Origin: Anaerolineales bacterium
GTDB taxonomy: Bacteria > Chloroflexota > Anaerolineae > Anaerolineales > Villigracilaceae
Length of the DNA stretch: 8,898 bases
Reading direction: 5' to 3'
Assembly (NCBI GenBank): GCA_016928525.1
Contig: JAFGKO010000133.1
Location: 1 to 8,898 of the forward strand
Of the stretch, positions 1 to 6,678 are shown piece by piece. Within the stretch, counting starts at the first letter, position 1; each line of letters starts with the position of its first letter. The notes beneath the pieces were generated by a model. It was not told where the DNA came from. It made no database searches and saw only the letters and a program-made list of their open reading frames with translations. The translations under genes were made by a program, and so were the position numbers.

Positions 1-2
1 TC

Positions 3-593
3 TGGGCAGTCGATGGGTTGGCCGCTTACGTCGGGGTGATTCAACGTGCGTTTCGCACGTCTCTGCGCACCGGTCAACGCGGCGCGCCGCGCAAGATTGC
101 TTGGCCGAACGTGGGCATTGTCCAGGTCATCAAACGACGGGCGGAAGGTCAACTGAGCGTTGAGCGACGGATGTATCAAGGCGACCCCACGCTGGTCCAG
201 GCGGTGATTGAGACCTCGCAAGGCGGCAGTGGCGGCATCAATACTGCGTTCATCGAACGCCTGAATGCCACCTTCCGCCAATGCCTGGCCTGTTTGGGAC
301 GCCACACCCGAGCCACCGCACGCACGTTGGCTACGCTCGAACACGGCATGTTTCTGGTTGGTTGCCTGTATAATTTCTGTACCCCGCATGACAGTTTGCG
401 TCTGCCTCTCTACATCGGACGCTATGGACGACGGCGTTGGGTACAACGCACGCCCGCGCTCACCGCTGGTCTCACCGATCATATCTGGTCGGTCGAAGAG
501 TTATTGACTTTCAAAGTTCCGCCGCCGCCTTTCGTGTCTCCCAAGCGCCGCGGACGACCGCCTAAACCGACGCTTGTGGAGGCTGCCGCATGA
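3..593 (+). CDS. IS transposase, C-terminal part (5'-truncated by window edge)
   Basis: This is the C-terminal part of a DDE-type transposase that catalyses movement of an insertion sequence. The reading frame is open from the first bases of the window (W-A-V-D-G-L-A-A-Y-V at positions 3-32), so the gene starts outside and the TTG at 18 is not its true start. The D-G-L-A-A-Y-V block looks like the second catalytic Asp (codon 12-14), and N-T-A-F-I-E-R-L-N-A-T-F carries the probable catalytic Glu (codon 255-257), 81 residues later. Further family-like blocks are Y-N-F-C-T-P-H-D-S-L-R and R-T-P-A-L-T-A-G-L-T-D-H, then a basic tail K-R-R-G-R-P-P-K. From memory this resembles IS1-like transposases frequent in Chloroflexota, but the family is not certain. 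The visible C-terminal part has no frameshift or internal stop. No terminal inverted repeat could be recognised downstream, and whether the element is complete cannot be judged. Confidence 0.82.
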   Translation, partial: WAVDGLAAYVGVIQRAFRTSLRTGQRGAPRKIAWPNVGIVQVIKRRAEGQLSVERRMYQGDPTLVQAVIETSQGGSGGINTAFIERLNATFRQCLACLGRHTRATARTLATLEHGMFLVGCLYNFCTPHDSLRLPLYIGRYGRRRWVQRTPALTAGLTDHIWSVEELLTFKVPPPPFVSPKRRGRPPKPTLVEAAA

Positions 594-688
594 TCACGTT
601 TTTCTGCGGAGCTACCCAAACAGCTATTAGCCAGGATTCCTCGAATTCTCCCATACATTTGATCGATCTCACAACCAAGGTTTTATCC

Positions 689-733
689 CCAGGTGCCCTG
701 GCGGACGATCAGTTCAGGGACAAGAATACCCTG
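689..733. repeat. Cluster of short CCCTGG inverted repeats
   Basis: CCAGG (689-693) and CCTGG (697-701) form a perfect 5-bp inverted repeat around TGC. About 14 bases further on, CAGGG (715-719) pairs with CCCTG (729-733). The motif CCCTGGCG therefore occurs twice, at about 696 and 729. This could be the end of the adjacent insertion sequence or simply chance. No function is assigned. Confidence 0.25.
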
Positions 734-823
734 GCGCGCCGATGATGGTGGAGGGTGTTTTTTGTATCCGCACTGATTTTGTTCGCAAGGTCAGCATAAT
801 TACCTGCTGCTGTCCAACGCGAT

Positions 824-849
824 GCGGCACGCCGGGAAACGCGTGCCGC
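824..849. repeat. Perfect 9-bp GC-rich inverted repeat
   Basis: GCGGCACGC at 824-832 is exactly complementary to GCGTGCCGC at 841-849, with an 8-base loop (833-840). The stem is GC-rich and not followed by a run of T, so it does not look like a simple terminator. It lies in the gap between transposase and xylF and could be a remnant of a mobile element or a structured site. Confidence 0.5.
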
Positions 850-956
850 CGATCGCGAAGAAGATGGAAGCACGCGTGACGCCCCGGCAAAACTCGCCTC
901 AAACAGGCTATTCAGTTTGGATCCGATCGGGAGTTCAAAACCATGCATACATCTTT

Positions 957-985
957 TTGCAAAATCCCAAGTCTTGTCCTATAAT
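957..985 (+). promoter_or_regulatory. Candidate sigma70-type promoter
   Basis: TTGCAA (957-962, four of six matches to TTGACA) and a perfect TATAAT (980-985) are separated by exactly 17 bases, with AT-rich sequence following. It points toward xylF, but transcription from here would give a leader of roughly 440 bases before the xylF start. The region is AT-rich, so chance matches are likely and the call is tentative. Confidence 0.35.
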
Positions 986-1114
986 ATTTTGTTGGTTGGT
1001 GCGACAAACTAATTATTTTAGCTGCAAGAGCCCAGATATTCAAAAAGAAGAAATCCTTTATTGAGATACAATTTATCTGATTGGCGAAAGTTATAAGAGT
1101 TAAGATAGATTTTT

Positions 1115-1120
1115 TATAAT
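1115..1120 (+). promoter_or_regulatory. Second perfect TATAAT box (possible -10)
   Basis: A perfect TATAAT lies at 1115-1120 after a run of T. The best -35 at an accepted spacing is only TTATAA (1091-1096, 18 bases), matching the consensus at three of six positions. It is about 300 bases upstream of xylF. It is an alternative or secondary promoter candidate. Confidence 0.22.
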
Positions 1121-1269
1121 GACATGGTTGATATTTTGGTAATTTTGGCATCATCATCCCTTAATAAGCCAGTTATGCCTTTTCTTTTTCTCGCAGGCTG
1201 CTATAGGTTAGGCCTGTGAAAGTGTGTAAGGATTACAGATACACTGGTAAACATCTGGCGGATTTGTGT

Positions 1270-1311
1270 GTGGCATCAGCGTGCTGTGAAGTAATGTGCC
1301 ACAGTGACGCT
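1270..1311. promoter_or_regulatory. Imperfect hairpin / possible operator upstream of xylF
   Basis: AGCGT (1278-1282) and CTGTG (1284-1288) pair with CACAG (1300-1304) and ACGCT (1307-1311). This makes a 10-bp stem with a small internal bulge and an 11-base loop. An alternative pairing uses GTGGCA (1270-1275) with TGCCAC (1297-1302). The two overlapping dyads lie about 120 bases before the xylF start, where a transcription-factor site or leader RNA structure would be expected. No regulator gene is visible to link with it. Confidence 0.35.
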
Positions 1312-1420
1312 GGCTAACAAATATCTGGATAGTCGATGAACTAGAAAGGAGTGGCAAACCATCTGTTAGGAATTTAAGCTATCCTACAAACAATATCTGT
1401 GACGAAATATTGATAACATA

Positions 1421-1426
1421 AGGAGA
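1421..1426 (+). promoter_or_regulatory. Ribosome binding site of xylF
   Basis: AGGAGA stands six bases before the ATG at 1433, a near-consensus Shine-Dalgarno at ordinary spacing. It supports that ATG as the start, as does the signal peptide that begins immediately after it. Confidence 0.8.
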
Positions 1427-1432
1427 AAAGCA

Positions 1433-2542
1433 ATGTCCCGTAAATTTGCTCGCTTGGCTATCGTTATGATAGTCCTCACGCTGGTTATCAGCGCGGTTGG
1501 GCCAGTTGTTCAAGCCCAAGATACTGTTATAGTTGGCTTGTCCTTCTCCGACTTCGCGACTGAGCGTTGGAAGAACGAAGAAGTTTTGATGCGCGCGCTG
1601 CTTGAAGATAAGGGCTATGAAGTAATTTCACAAGAAGCCAATCACGACGTGAAATTGCAGAATGATCAGATTGAAAACATGATCTCCCAGGGCGTCAAAG
1701 CTATTATCGTCGTCGCAGAAGATGGTGATGCGGCAGCGACGGCAGTCGACAGCGCTGCTGATGCTGGCGTGCTGGTGATTGCCTACGATCGCCTGATCAA
1801 GTCACCCAATATTGCGGCTTATGTCTCCTTCAACAATGTTGCAGTGGGTCGTGGGCAGGCAGAGGGTGTGATGACAGCGGTTGATATCGAGGGTGGCGAA
1901 TGGACCGTCGACAACCCGCTCAAACTGGTCAAGTTGGGTGGCAGCCCGACTGACAATAACGCGATCTTGTTCCGCCAGGGTCAAGACGAAATCCTTCAGC
2001 CCTACGTGGACGAAGGCATTATCGAAGTGGTCGCCGACCAGTGGGTTGATAACTGGGATGCCGTCAACGCCCTCAAGATCATGGAAAACATCTTGACCGC
2101 GATTGATAACGAAGTTGACGCCGTGGTTGCCTCGAATGACGGTACCGCGCTGGGCGCTTTGCAGGCGTTGAAAGCCCAGGGGTTGGCCGGTGTGGTCCCG
2201 ATTTCGGGCCAGGATGCGACGGCGGATGGGTGCAACAGCATCGTCAAGGGCGAACTGACTGTGTCGATCCTCAAGGATATTCGCGACCTGTCCCCGCTCG
2301 CGGTTGATCTAGTTGACAAACTGCTCCAGGGTGAAGACGCCGGCCTCGTCGAATATACGATGGCTGAGTTGACCAACGATCCCGAAAAAGAAGGCACCGT
2401 GATGGCCTACTTCTTGCCGGTGGTGCAGATTACCGCCGACAACGTGTATGACCTGGTGGTTGTGAGCGAGTTCCAGAGCTACGACGACGTTTACCGCGAT
2501 ATTCCCGAAGACGAGCGTCCGCCAGTACCCGGCGAAGAGTAA
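1433..2542 (+). CDS. xylF: Xylose-type sugar ABC transporter, secreted substrate-binding protein
   Basis: This is the extracytoplasmic receptor of a sugar importer. It captures a monosaccharide, probably D-xylose, and hands it to the XylH permease. Residues 1-28 are a signal peptide: basic M-S-R-K-F-A-R, a hydrophobic core, then V-V-Q-A with likely cleavage before Q29. No Cys follows, so it is not a typical lipoprotein. The rest is a type I periplasmic-binding fold closely resembling E. coli XylF: S-F-S-D-F-A-T-E-R-W (37-46), Q-I-E-N-M-I-S-Q-G-V (79-88), A-Y-D-R-L-I (117-122), G-G-S-P-T-D-N-N-A (169-177), D-Q-W-V-D-N-W (202-208), N-A-L-K-I-M-E-N (212-219), V-A-S-N-D (232-236) and S-G-Q-D-A (258-262). 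Arg45, Asp174, Asn176 and Asp236 sit where the sugar-contacting residues are in that family. The C-terminus is an acidic, proline-rich tail. At 369 aa it is somewhat longer than E. coli XylF. ChvE-type receptors for other sugars are related, so the exact substrate is not proven. It is followed by a hairpin and then xylG. Confidence 0.92.
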   Translation: MSRKFARLAIVMIVLTLVISAVGPVVQAQDTVIVGLSFSDFATERWKNEEVLMRALLEDKGYEVISQEANHDVKLQNDQIENMISQGVKAIIVVAEDGDAAATAVDSAADAGVLVIAYDRLIKSPNIAAYVSFNNVAVGRGQAEGVMTAVDIEGGEWTVDNPLKLVKLGGSPTDNNAILFRQGQDEILQPYVDEGIIEVVADQWVDNWDAVNALKIMENILTAIDNEVDAVVASNDGTALGALQALKAQGLAGVVPISGQDATADGCNSIVKGELTVSILKDIRDLSPLAVDLVDKLLQGEDAGLVEYTMAELTNDPEKEGTVMAYFLPVVQITADNVYDLVVVSEFQSYDDVYRDIPEDERPPVPGEE

Positions 2543-2625
2543 AATGGATCTTCTCCAATCAACATACCTTTGTTGTGTCTGGCACGTTTAGCCGAACGAT
2601 GAAGTGTAGTTGAGATGGTCTAAAA

Positions 2626-2677
2626 AAAAGAGCTTCCCTGCTGATAGCAGATGTGCCTGAAATAGGGAAGCTCTTTT
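2626..2677. terminator. Strong stem-loop between xylF and xylG (attenuating terminator or mRNA-stabilising hairpin)
   Basis: A perfect 14-bp inverted repeat pairs 2626-2639 (AAAAGAGCTTCCCT) with 2664-2677 (AGGGAAGCTCTTTT) around a 24-base loop. The left arm is preceded by more A and the right arm ends in TTTT, so it resembles a bidirectional rho-independent terminator, though the T run is short. Inside the loop, CTGCT (2638-2642) could pair with AGCAG (2646-2650), competing for the base of the main stem. No new promoter before xylG is obvious. The hairpin probably allows partial readthrough or protects the xylF 3' end, giving more receptor than transporter. Confidence 0.8.
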
Positions 2678-2699
2678 GTAAATCAAGGACAAGTATTTT

Positions 2700-4232
2700 A
2701 TGCACGACGAAACGCAAGATATTATTCTCGAGTTCCAAAATGTCACCAAAAAATTCCCAGGGGTGACAGCTTTGAGTGATGTATCTTTTTCGGTTAAGCG
2801 CGGTGAGATTCACGGCCTCTGCGGTGAAAATGGGGCGGGAAAATCTACCCTGATGAAAATCCTGTCGGGGGTTTATCCTTTGGGCACCTATGAAGGAACC
2901 GTCCTTTATAATGGGCGTGAATTGAAGCTTGAAAACAGCGCGATTCGGCAAGCGACCCAAGAGGGGATTGCCACAGTTTACCAAGAGCTTACCCTGATTC
3001 CTGATATGACCGTTGGCGAGAACATCTTCCTGGGCAAAGAGCCAACCGAACACGGAGCAATCAATTGGGCAAAACTCTATGCTGATACGCGGCAGCTTCT
3101 CACCCAATACAATCTAGACATTGAACCCCAGTCTGTTATGAAGACTCTCGGTGTTGGCAAAATGCAAATGACCGAGATCGCCAAAGCACTCTCCGAGAAC
3201 GCAAAAGTGCTGATTCTCGATGAGCCAACGAGTGCTTTGACCGAAGCTGAAACCGAAAAATTGATGGAGATTTTGGATCTTCTCAGAACGCATGGGGTTA
3301 CCTGCATTTACATCACTCATAAGATCGAAGAATTCTTCCGGATTTCTGATACGATCACGGTCCTGCGTGACGGCAAAGTCATGACGACCCAACCCACCCA
3401 AGAGCTGAGCCGAGAAAAATTGGTGAGCTACATGGTGGGGCGTGAAATGACAGAACGTTTCCCCGAAGGCCACTACACCCCCGGCGACGTTATTTTTGAG
3501 GTAGAGAATCTTCACGCGCAAGACCCGTATTCCAGTCGCGAGGTGATTAAAGGTGTGACCTTCGACCTGCGCCGAGGCGAAATTTTGGGGATTGCGGGGC
3601 TGATGGGATCGGGACGTACTGAACTGGTGATGACCATTTTTGGGGAATACGGCAAGATCACCCAGGGCACTTTGAAGCTGGAAGGGCATGCGCTTAAACT
3701 CGCTAATTCGCGCGATGCGATGCTCGCCGGAATCAGCTTAGTGCCTGAAGATCGCAAACGACACGGGCTTGTCCTTCTCCAGTCTGTTTTGAAGAATATC
3801 TCTCTGGCTAACCTGGACCAATTTTCTTCATTTCTCGCTATTGATGAGAACGCCGAACTCAAAGCAAGTATGCAGTTTGCCAATAGCCTGTCGATCAAAA
3901 CGCCGAACTTGCACGTACTTGTTTCGTCGTTATCTGGGGGGAATCAGCAAAAGGTTGTCATTTCGAAATGGCTCATGTCAAAACCCAAGGTCCTCATCCT
4001 GGACGATCCCACGCGTGGGGTCGATGTGGGAGCCAAGTATGAGATTTATAAACTCATGAACGATCTTGCGGAACAAGGCATGGCGATCATTATGATTTCG
4101 AGTGAACTGGAAGAAGTCTTGGGCATGAGTGACCGGGTGCTGGTCATGAGCGAAGGGCGCTCTGCGGGCACCCTCAATATTGAAGATGCAACACAAGAAA
4201 AAATTATGGCATTAGCGACGGGTGTTGCCTAG
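2700..4232 (+). CDS. xylG: Xylose-type sugar ABC transporter, double ATP-binding subunit
   Basis: This cytoplasmic ATPase powers the sugar importer, with two ABC domains fused in one 510-residue chain as in XylG, RbsA and MglA. The N-terminal domain has Walker A G-E-N-G-A-G-K-S-T (42-50), a degenerate signature L-G-V-G-K-M-Q (150-156), Walker B V-L-I-L-D-E-P (170-176) and the switch His207 in Y-I-T-H-K. The C-terminal domain has a degenerate Walker A, G-L-M-G-S-G-R-T with Arg306 in place of Lys. It also has a canonical signature L-S-G-G-N-Q-Q (411-417) and Walker B V-L-I-L-D-D-P (431-437). Ser replaces the switch His in M-I-S-S-E-L. Asp436 stands where related proteins usually have the catalytic Glu. 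Pairing domain-1 Walker A with the domain-2 signature leaves one complete ATP site, as expected for this family. AAGGA at 2685-2689 precedes the ATG by ten bases. The gene lies between the hairpin after xylF and xylH, with 40 bases to xylH. Confidence 0.93.
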   Translation: MHDETQDIILEFQNVTKKFPGVTALSDVSFSVKRGEIHGLCGENGAGKSTLMKILSGVYPLGTYEGTVLYNGRELKLENSAIRQATQEGIATVYQELTLIPDMTVGENIFLGKEPTEHGAINWAKLYADTRQLLTQYNLDIEPQSVMKTLGVGKMQMTEIAKALSENAKVLILDEPTSALTEAETEKLMEILDLLRTHGVTCIYITHKIEEFFRISDTITVLRDGKVMTTQPTQELSREKLVSYMVGREMTERFPEGHYTPGDVIFEVENLHAQDPYSSREVIKGVTFDLRRGEILGIAGLMGSGRTELVMTIFGEYGKITQGTLKLEGHALKLANSRDAMLAGISLVPEDRKRHGLVLLQSVLKNISLANLDQFSSFLAIDENAELKASMQFANSLSIKTPNLHVLVSSLSGGNQQKVVISKWLMSKPKVLILDDPTRGVDVGAKYEIYKLMNDLAEQGMAIIMISSELEEVLGMSDRVLVMSEGRSAGTLNIEDATQEKIMALATGVA

Positions 4233-4272
4233 CTAACATCATCCTAACGTTTTCTGAAAGGCAGTCTGTTTG

Positions 4273-5502
4273 ATGAGTGTGAATGAAATTCAAGCCAATA
4301 AAGAAAATTCTTCCCAACCTGAGGAGGAATCGAGTTTGGCCTCGGTTGTCATGCAGCAAATCCGGGCCAACATTCAGACCTATACGCTCATTGCAGCGAT
4401 GCTTCTCATCTGGGCCTATTTCTATTATCGGACCGATGGTTTATTTTTGAATCCGCGTAACTTCTCGAACCTCTTCCGGCAAATGACGGTCACGGCGTTC
4501 CTGTCGGTGGGTATGGTCCTGGTGATTGTGACCGGCAACATTGACCTGTCAGTGGGTAAACTGGCGGGATTTGTATCAGTGGTTGTGGCATATTACCAGG
4601 CTGGATTCTTATCCGATAAGTTTCCCGATCAAGACGTCCTGGTTGCTGTTCTTTCCGTGCTGATTGGTGTGGGGGTAGGCCTTTTTGTCGGCGTCATACA
4701 AGGCTATATTATCGCCTATCTGGAAGTAACTGCCTTTATCGTGACATTGGGTAGTATGTGGCTGCTCAATGGCGCTATCCTGCTGGTAACCGAAGGCAAA
4801 ACGATCCCCGCGAACAAACCTGCTTTTTCAAAAATCGCCCAAGGATACTTGCCCTCTGAGTTCGGTTGGGCGTTGGCGGTCTTTGTGGTCGTGTGGTTAT
4901 TCTACTCGATGGTTAGCAGCCGCCAGAAAAAGCTCCGTTATGATTTTAAACTGCCCCCGCTCGGTCTGGACCTGCTCAAGACCGTAGCATTGTCGGGGTT
5001 ATTCGTCTGGTACGTGTACCGTGTGAATGCCTATAAAGGCGTTCAGAACCCGGTGCTCCTGTTGGCGATTGTGGTCGTGGCGGTTTCTTATATCTCGAAC
5101 AACACGCGTTTTGGCCGATATGCCTATGCCATTGGTGGTAACTGTGAAGCGGCCAAGCTCTCTGGTGTAAATATCCGCCGGAATATTTTCTCGATTTTTG
5201 TCCTGATGGGCTTCTTGTGTGGGATTTCGGGGGTAACTCTGGCGTCGTATGTTGGGTATGGCACGATCTCAGCAGGTGCTGGCTATGAGTTGGATGCTAT
5301 CGCCGCCTGTATTCTCGGTGGCACATCTACTCTGGGCGGCATAGGCAGTGTGTTTGGGGCGATCGTGGGATCGTTGATCATGGCGAGTCTCACTAATGGT
5401 CTTCAGATGACCAATACCGCCGCCGCCTACCAATATGTGCTCAAAGGCATTGTGTTGGTGGTGGCCGTCTACGCCGATGTGCGCCTCAAACGTAGTCGAT
5501 AG
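4273..5502 (+). CDS. xylH: Xylose-type sugar ABC transporter, membrane permease subunit
   Basis: This is the integral membrane channel of the importer, a BPD_transp_2-type permease that would form a dimer and dock XylG. The 409-residue chain has a charged N-terminal cytoplasmic part (1-34) followed by about ten hydrophobic segments, including 37-52, 72-89, 97-108, 122-148, 153-172, 198-213, 235-250, 259-274, 303-328 and 356-375. Family landmarks are G-N-I-D-L-S-V-G (88-95), I-G-G-N-C-E-A-A-K-L-S-G-V-N (287-300, the loop expected to contact the ATPase) and A-C-I-L-G-G-T-S-T-L-G-G-I-G-S-V-F-G-A (345-363). It is slightly longer than E. coli XylH. ATG 4273 is preferred over an in-frame TTG at 4270, because GAAAGG (4256-4261) lies 11 bases before it and ATG is the usual codon. 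A terminator follows about 75 bases after the stop, closing the transporter unit. Confidence 0.92.
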   Translation: MSVNEIQANKENSSQPEEESSLASVVMQQIRANIQTYTLIAAMLLIWAYFYYRTDGLFLNPRNFSNLFRQMTVTAFLSVGMVLVIVTGNIDLSVGKLAGFVSVVVAYYQAGFLSDKFPDQDVLVAVLSVLIGVGVGLFVGVIQGYIIAYLEVTAFIVTLGSMWLLNGAILLVTEGKTIPANKPAFSKIAQGYLPSEFGWALAVFVVVWLFYSMVSSRQKKLRYDFKLPPLGLDLLKTVALSGLFVWYVYRVNAYKGVQNPVLLLAIVVVAVSYISNNTRFGRYAYAIGGNCEAAKLSGVNIRRNIFSIFVLMGFLCGISGVTLASYVGYGTISAGAGYELDAIAACILGGTSTLGGIGSVFGAIVGSLIMASLTNGLQMTNTAAAYQYVLKGIVLVVAVYADVRLKRSR

Positions 5503-5574
5503 ATATTGAGGCACGCTTCTGCTAGAGTGTGATTGATCTACACACGATCGACAGAAAGGTCCCGAATATTGACG

Positions 5575-5612
5575 AAAAGACGCCTGTGATGACAATGGTC
5601 CAGGCGTTTTTT
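5575..5612 (+). terminator. Rho-independent terminator after xylH
   Basis: ACGCCTG (5580-5586) pairs with CAGGCGT (5601-5607). The stem extends outward as A/T pairs through one G-T pair, to about 12 bp, and ends in a run of six T (5607-5612). The 14-base loop contains a further GAC/GTC pairing. It is 70-110 bases past the xylH stop and ends the transporter operon. Confidence 0.88.
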
Positions 5613-5629
5613 GCGCGGAGGCCCAGGGA

Positions 5630-5671
5630 GCACAGCGAGACAAACTGCGCGTGACTTTTTTGTCTGTGTGC
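5630..5671. repeat. Second imperfect stem-loop between the two operons
   Basis: GCACA (5630-5634) and AGACAAA (5638-5644) pair with TTTGTCT (5659-5665) and TGTGC (5667-5671), a 12-bp stem interrupted by a small internal loop. The loop is 14 bases and no T run follows. It lies just after the terminator and upstream of the DUF4129 gene. It could be a regulatory dyad for the downstream operon or a backup structure. No clear -35/-10 pair was found in 5672-5770. Confidence 0.4.
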
Positions 5672-5770
5672 CGACATCCGCCGTTGCCCTGCTATCACAA
5701 CTCGTGTTGTATGAAGTTTTTTGGGAGCAAAGGTATCATTGTGGTCGAGGTGGTTCTATCGCGCCCTAAA

Positions 5771-5776
5771 AAGGGG
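5771..5776 (+). promoter_or_regulatory. Ribosome binding site deciding the DUF4129 gene start
   Basis: AAGGGG is 11 bases before ATG 5788. The in-frame GTG at 5776 overlaps this site and has no Shine-Dalgarno of its own, so the ATG is chosen. Confidence 0.55.
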
Positions 5777-5787
5777 TGTGCCGCACC

Positions 5788-6678
5788 ATGAGCAAAGCCA
5801 AACGGAACTCTTTGCTGCTTCTCTCCACTGCCGGGATACTCACGCTGCTGCTGGCAATGAGTGTGCCGACTCTCGTGCTATCCCCCGGTGAAGTATTCTC
5901 GCCAGAGAATTCGAAGGGTACGATCCTTGGATCGTCCGATTCATTCGCCGACGGCGAGATATCCAGTTGGACATTTCGGGGATTCATGACGCTGGTGTTC
6001 GTCCTCTTTTCAGTGTACATCATTTATTCGCTGTTCAGTGCAGAAGGGCGGCGGCGATTGGGGGTGAATCTGACCATCCTGGCGATTCTGCTCATGATCG
6101 TCTATTACTTTGACAAACACCCCCTCACCGAGAACGCCCAAGAGCCGGAGATGCCGATCAACAGCCCTGCCGACGACCTGAACGACGATTCCGACCTGTC
6201 GGCTGCTACCTTTTCCGGGGGAGAAGTCCCTACCTGGCTCGTGGTGGGGATCATTCTGGGCGCCTCAGCGCTCAGCACGGGCCTGCTGGTGGCGGGACTC
6301 CGGTTCTTTCGACAGCCTCCAGCAAACCCTGACTCGTCTCTACACCAACTGGCCGAAGCCGCTCAAAACACCTTCGAGTCGCTACAGGCGGGCGGAAGCC
6401 TGGAGACGGCCATCATCCGCTGCTACCACGAGATGAACCGGGTGGTCAAAGAGCAGCGGGGAATTGCCCGCGAAACCGCTATGACCCCGCGCGAATTTGA
6501 AGTGGAACTTGTCAGCAAGGGACTACCTCACACGGCGGTCGAAACCCTCACCCGCCTGTTTGAGCGAGTCCGCTATGGCAGTGTGTCATCGGGAACTGGC
6601 GACGAGACCACGGCGTTGGCGTGTTTGACCGAGATCATAAACACTTGCAGCGCGGTGCAGAATGACCATGATAAGTAA
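5788..6678 (+). CDS. Membrane protein with C-terminal DUF4129 domain
   Basis: This is a 296-residue integral membrane protein and the first gene of the MoxR operon. Hydrophobic segments lie at about 9-31, 64-84, 92-108 and 149-173. An acidic, D/E/P-rich linker (111-147) separates the third and fourth. The cytoplasmic-looking C-terminus (about 185-287) matches the DUF4129 pattern: R-C-Y-H-E-M-N-R (211-218), T-P-R-E-F (233-237), a leucine-rich helix, then L-T-R-L-F-E-R-V-R-Y-G (254-264). In known genomes DUF4129 proteins sit beside MoxR ATPases, DUF58 proteins and transglutaminases. Their biochemical role is not established, but an envelope-linked role in that complex is a fair inference. The stop overlaps the next start by 17 bases, indicating co-translation. 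Base composition is richer in G+C than the xylose genes upstream. Confidence 0.82.
   Translation: MSKAKRNSLLLLSTAGILTLLLAMSVPTLVLSPGEVFSPENSKGTILGSSDSFADGEISSWTFRGFMTLVFVLFSVYIIYSLFSAEGRRRLGVNLTILAILLMIVYYFDKHPLTENAQEPEMPINSPADDLNDDSDLSAATFSGGEVPTWLVVGIILGASALSTGLLVAGLRFFRQPPANPDSSLHQLAEAAQNTFESLQAGGSLETAIIRCYHEMNRVVKEQRGIARETAMTPREFEVELVSKGLPHTAVETLTRLFERVRYGSVSSGTGDETTALACLTEIINTCSAVQNDHDK

Larger units (their letters stand above)
594..1432. other. Long intergenic region without a convincing gene
   Basis: About 840 bases lie between the transposase and xylF. Positions 594-950 have mixed composition. Short open frames there (for example 822-1064 +) have no recognisable motif, and none is preceded by a convincing ribosome binding site. 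Positions 950-1160 are markedly AT-rich and hold promoter-like boxes. Positions 1180-1430 are the immediate upstream region of xylF and contain an imperfect hairpin and the ribosome binding site. The part next to the transposase should contain the right end of the insertion sequence, but no partner end is visible to define it. No tRNA, rRNA or CRISPR signal was seen. Confidence 0.6.

Noticed and set aside
18..20. TTG at 18 as the transposase start
   Set aside because: The frame stays open to the left edge and carries the W-A-V-D-G residues that belong to the catalytic core, so the true start is outside the window.
709..948. Minus-strand open frames overlapping the intergenic hairpin
   Set aside because: They are low-complexity S/R/A-rich translations without family resemblance, and there is no start signal.
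822..1064. 80-codon open frame on the + strand in the intergenic region
   Set aside because: It has no recognisable motif and no convincing ribosome binding site, and it runs from a GC-rich hairpin into an AT-rich stretch. Composition changes mid-frame, so it is most likely chance.
2559..3107. 182-codon minus-strand open frame over the 5' part of xylG
   Set aside because: It lies opposite the conserved Walker A coding region of xylG and spans the hairpin. It is a shadow of the real gene.
5707..5739. TTGTAT / TATCAT as a promoter for the DUF4129 gene
   Set aside because: The spacing is 21 bases, outside the usual 16-18, and both boxes match poorly.
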